Assembly: GCA_016865955.1 (NCBI GenBank) | Contig: VGNW01000128.1 | Location: 1-6,697 of the forward strand | DNA: 6,697 nucleotides | Direction of reading: 5' to 3' | DNA from: Chloroflexota bacterium | GTDB lineage: Bacteria > Chloroflexota > Dehalococcoidia > SZUA-161 | Shown here: positions 5,260 through 6,697 of the stretch, in pieces | How positions within the stretch are numbered: position 1 is the stretch's first letter | How the letters are laid out: each line of letters begins with the position of its first letter | Translations under genes and position numbers: made by a program | Notes under the pieces: model-generated | What the model saw: only the letters and a program-made list of their open reading frames with translations | Database searches by the model: none | Told to the model about the DNA's origin: nothing

Positions 5260-5427
5260 TTAACCGCCGAGGCCCAGGCAGGAACTGCATATGGTACGCA
5301 CTAGGGCTCGGACTTGCTCATACTGTCTGGAAACCTGCCATAGCAGTAAAAATAGAAACGACACTAGCAATCCCAGGCGAATCGCTGGGAGATACTTGGT
5401 CACATAGAAATGACGCCTATTCTTCAT
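5260..5427 (-). CDS. Short membrane protein with C-terminal CXXC (CD1871A-like)
   Basis: This 55-residue protein fits exactly between the thioredoxin lipoprotein and polyferredoxin genes (gaps of 21 and 4 bases). It starts ATG at 5427 and stops TAA at 5260. It has a basic N-terminus (MKNRRHFYVTKY), one transmembrane helix (about 13-32, rich in L, F, V) and a tail ending TIC47SSC50LGLGG. By the positive-inside rule the cysteine pair would lie outside the cytoplasm. The terminal ICxxCxGxG pattern recalls the very short CD1871A-family CXXC proteins of Firmicutes, which I recall near thioredoxin and Fe-S genes. That kinship is inference. The nearest purine-rich element, AAGGA, is 15 bases from the ATG, so translation may depend on the upstream gene. 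Tight packing, the hydrophobic span and the motif make chance unlikely. It may carry disulfide electrons between its two neighbours. Confidence 0.75.
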   Translation of the reverse strand: MKNRRHFYVTKYLPAIRLGLLVSFLFLLLWQVSRQYEQVRALVRTICSSCLGLGG

Positions 5428-5448
5428 GGACGTTCTGTGAAATCCTTG

Positions 5449-5913
5449 CTAGCTGCTATCCCAATTTTGCCATCTTTTGAGGGCTTCCACAGCAGCATCG
5501 TAAAACTGGTCAGGGATAACCACGCCAACTATCCTCCCAATCTCGTATTCAACATCGAGGCCATCCTGAACAGAGAATAGTGTTGTTGGTACGGCTCGTA
5601 TGCCGTACTTTTGATACAGGCTTGTCTTGCCGGCATTGCTCTTGAGGCAGATGAAGTTCTTGTTCACAAAATCTGTTACTTTCTGGTCAGAAAAAGCGCC
5701 TTGGTCCAGCTTTCTGCACGCTGGGCAGATATCGGTAAAGAAATTAACCAAGATTGGCTTGTTCTCGGCCTGAGCCTGCCTTAAGGCTTCCTGCTCATCA
5801 TAGAGCCAATTGATGCTCGAACTGCCTTCGGAAGCTAAGCAGCCCGTCAGCAGGATGGCTAGGGCTGCAAGAGCTAACTGCAGGACACAAGCCTTTTTGA
5901 TCATCAGCTTCAT
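5449..5913 (-). CDS. Thioredoxin-fold lipoprotein
   Basis: This 154-residue exported thiol-disulfide protein starts with a basic n-region (MKLMIKKA), a hydrophobic stretch and a lipobox LLTGC with the lipidated Cys25, so it should be anchored on the outer face of the membrane. The thioredoxin domain has the active site DIC63PAC66RKL and the cis-proline loop AVP109TTL. The family resembles Thioredoxin_7 or the DsbD-gamma-like group, where the domain reduces or oxidises protein thiols outside the cytoplasm. I chose ATG 5913 because it leaves a clean lipoprotein signal. The frame is open to a TTG at 5940, and ATG 5919 or 5904 are also possible. None has a clear ribosome site. A TATAAT at 5920-5925 lies just upstream, so the mRNA may be nearly leaderless. 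It is the first gene of the redox cassette, 21 bases before the short CXXC gene. Confidence 0.85.
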   Translation of the reverse strand: MKLMIKKACVLQLALAALAILLTGCLASEGSSSINWLYDEQEALRQAQAENKPILVNFFTDICPACRKLDQGAFSDQKVTDFVNKNFICLKSNAGKTSLYQKYGIRAVPTTLFSVQDGLDVEYEIGRIVGVVIPDQFYDAAVEALKRWQNWDSS

Positions 5914-5940
5914 TACCATATTATATGCAGGTTCAGACAA

Positions 5941-6332
5941 CAGGGAATAAGATCTGTTTGTGTGCAGTTAGAATCGAAAGGAGGGTGTCGAGTAATAATC
6001 CTGAACTCCAAAGCAACCTTGGCATTGTGCTCAGATCGAGCCAGAATCCCCCGATTATTCTCCGATGGAGGCAATTCTGATCCTTACATCAGCATCGATT
6101 CATGATAGCACGATAGTGCACGCTTTGGCAAATTTCTCCGGAACTGTTGGAGCTGCCCGAAGCCTCCTTGTCCAAGGCCGAGGTATGTTAGAGAGCCAGA
6201 AGACAGGGAAATATATTGCAAAAGACGAATTTGATAGCCTTGAAGCTGAAAAATGAGGATTCTAAAGGAGTTAGTAGCAAAACACCACTTTGATTGACAT
6301 AACAGGGGTATTTTAGCTTCGGGGAAGGAAAT
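5941..6332. other. Spacer between redox cassette and tRNA genes
   Basis: About 390 bases without a confident gene. It contains a perfect ribosome-site-like AAAGGAGG on the + strand (5977-5984) directly abutting a GTG (5985), which opens a frame of only 32 codons. A doubtful 63-residue + strand frame begins at 6065. Neither tRNA terminators nor recognisable RNA genes are seen here. The - strand past tRNA-Glu has no hairpin with a T run. Confidence 0.5.
6065..6256 (+). CDS. Doubtful small hypothetical protein
   Basis: This is a 63-residue open frame with ATG start and TGA stop. About 70 percent of codons start with a purine, as in real genes, and the C-terminus is charged (KTGKYIAKDEFDSLEAEK). 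Against it: no ribosome site precedes the ATG, and no family is recognisable. The frame stays open upstream to a TGA at 6002-6004 without another start. The strong AAAGGAGG at 5977 is in the wrong frame and too far away. It could be the remnant of a longer gene broken by a frameshift between 5985 and 6065. Confidence 0.2.
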   Translation: MEAILILTSASIHDSTIVHALANFSGTVGAARSLLVQGRGMLESQKTGKYIAKDEFDSLEAEK

Positions 6333-6409
6333 TGGTAGCGCATAGGGGATTCGAACCCCTGATCTCCGCCTTGAGAGGGCGGCGTCCTTGGCCGCTAGAC
6401 GAATGCGCC
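6333..6409 (-). tRNA. tRNA-Glu (anticodon CUC)
   Basis: This is a complete cloverleaf on the - strand. Acceptor GGCGCAT pairs with ATGCGCT, with one G-U at the end. The D stem is GTCT/GGAC. The anticodon stem CCGCC/GGCGG carries loop CTCTCAA with CTC at 6375-6373, and the T arm is AGGGG-TTCGAAT-CCCCT. The 3' CCA is encoded (6335-6333). The overall sequence closely follows bacterial glutamate tRNA. It lies 24 bases downstream of tRNA-Gln and is presumably cut from the same transcript. Confidence 0.95.
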
Positions 6410-6433
6410 GTCTTCCGCAAATATCATAAAAAG

Positions 6434-6504
6434 CTGGGGCACGAGGATTCGAACCTCGGCTCACGGATCCAGAGTCCGCTGTCCTACCGCTAGACGATGC
6501 CCCA
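6434..6504 (-). tRNA. tRNA-Gln (anticodon CUG)
   Basis: This is a complete cloverleaf on the - strand. Acceptor TGGGGCA pairs with TGCCCCA, and the U at position 1 is typical of glutamine tRNA. The anticodon stem GCGGA/TCCGT carries loop CTCTGGA with CTG at 6472-6470. The T arm is CGAGG-TTCGAAT-CCTCG, with G as discriminator base. CCA is not encoded (CTT follows), so it must be added by a nucleotidyltransferase, unlike the neighbouring tRNA-Glu. Confidence 0.95.
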
Positions 6505-6558
6505 GTGCGCTGATGTTAAGAGAAGGGAGAGTTTTTGTACTCTCGGCTTCGTGGTTAT

Positions 6559-6587
6559 AGTGTAGAGAACTTGCCGAACCTTGTCAA
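6559..6587 (-). promoter_or_regulatory. Promoter of the tRNA-Gln/tRNA-Glu unit
   Basis: On the - strand a perfect TTGACA (6587-6582) is followed after exactly 17 bases by TACACT (6564-6559), with a transcript start near 6552. An alternative -10, TATAAC (6559-6554), is five bases further. The leader of about 48 bases contains a GAGAGT/ACTCTC hairpin (6527-6544) before tRNA-Gln. Confidence 0.6.
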
Positions 6588-6611
6588 CGGCTCGAATTGA
6601 CTCATAATTAT

Positions 6612-6657
6612 TGTTACCGAAATAGGTATCGTTGCGTCAATAATAGTGTTACCGAAA
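6612..6657 (+). repeat. 11-base direct repeat pair, possible operator
   Basis: TGTTACCGAAA occurs at 6612-6622 and again at 6647-6657, 35 bases apart (start to start). The second copy runs straight into a ribosome-site-like AAAGGAGG (6655-6662). Direct repeats just before a start could bind a regulator. They lie between the leftward tRNA promoter and a possible rightward gene. Confidence 0.4.
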
Positions 6658-6666
6658 GGAGGCTAG

Positions 6667-6697
6667 GTGACACTTCGTGGTGACTCAGTGGAACCAC
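6667..6697 (+). CDS. Possible start of a gene running off the window
   Basis: AAAGGAGG (6655-6662) is followed after four bases by GTG (6667), and the frame is open to the window edge, reading VTLRGDSVEP. The ribosome site is excellent. However, the coding part so far is made of the same 26-base repeat seen at 2686-2711, so it may be repeat sequence and not a true gene. Confidence 0.2.
   Translation, partial: MTLRGDSVEP
6671..6696 (+). repeat. Inverted copy of the repeat at 2686-2711
   Basis: These 26 bases are the exact reverse complement of 2686-2711, and the match stops at both ends (6670 and 6697). The two copies lie about 4 kb apart in opposite orientation, enclosing trmO, the redox cassette and the tRNAs. 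The window ends one base past the copy, which may reflect an assembly break at a repeat. Confidence 0.85.

Noticed and set aside
5371..5390. TCCCAG/CTGGGA hairpin as a terminator or regulatory element
   Set aside because: It lies within the coding sequence of the 55-residue protein, has no T run and is probably incidental.
5985..6083. GTG-started 32-residue frame after AAAGGAGG
   Set aside because: There is no spacing between ribosome site and start, and the peptide is low in coding character.
6084..6464. 126-codon - strand frame
   Set aside because: It runs through both tRNA genes, so it is not a real protein gene.

Overview
The window looks like a piece of a bacterial chromosome, most likely from an uncultured Chloroflexota of the Dehalococcoidia type. 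That assignment is inference. It rests on the many short interspersed repeats of the CCTGAGC…CGAAGG and ATTCTGAGC…GAAGAATC kinds between genes, on the mix of bacterial and archaeal-looking gene families, and on moderate GC. No single marker gene proves it.

Layout, left to right. Positions 1-280 hold three consecutive small hairpins and then a good promoter. This drives an AT-rich, probably foreign gene for a SIR2-like (NAD-binding) protein on the + strand (281-1492). A convergent gene on the - strand encodes a yeast-type cytosine deaminase (1625-2059). The gene-poor stretch 2060-2698 is packed with repeat debris and includes an orphan + strand promoter (2246-2275) with hairpins and a weak terminator downstream. 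Next comes a - strand pair: trmO (3440-3919, tRNA t6A37 methyltransferase) followed by a HhH-GPD DNA glycosylase with an Fe-S loop (2699-3415). The glycosylase's last eight codons and stop lie inside an interspersed repeat. Upstream is a 102-residue four-cysteine protein of unknown function with its own extended -10 promoter (4057-4365).

The most coherent block is a - strand redox cassette. It has a thioredoxin-fold lipoprotein (5449-5913), a 55-residue membrane protein ending in a CxxC motif (5260-5427, easily missed because it is short), and a membrane polyferredoxin (4482-5255). The last two are separated by only 4 bases. Together they suggest electron transfer from cytoplasmic Fe-S carriers across the membrane to thiols outside the cell.

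The right end carries tRNA-Gln(CUG) and tRNA-Glu(CUC) on the - strand behind a consensus-spaced promoter. Beyond them is a divergent + strand stretch with an 11-base direct repeat, a strong ribosome-binding site and a possible GTG start. The last 26 bases but one are an exact inverted copy of the repeat at the end of the glycosylase gene. The candidates for something new are the redox cassette and the lone SIR2-like protein.
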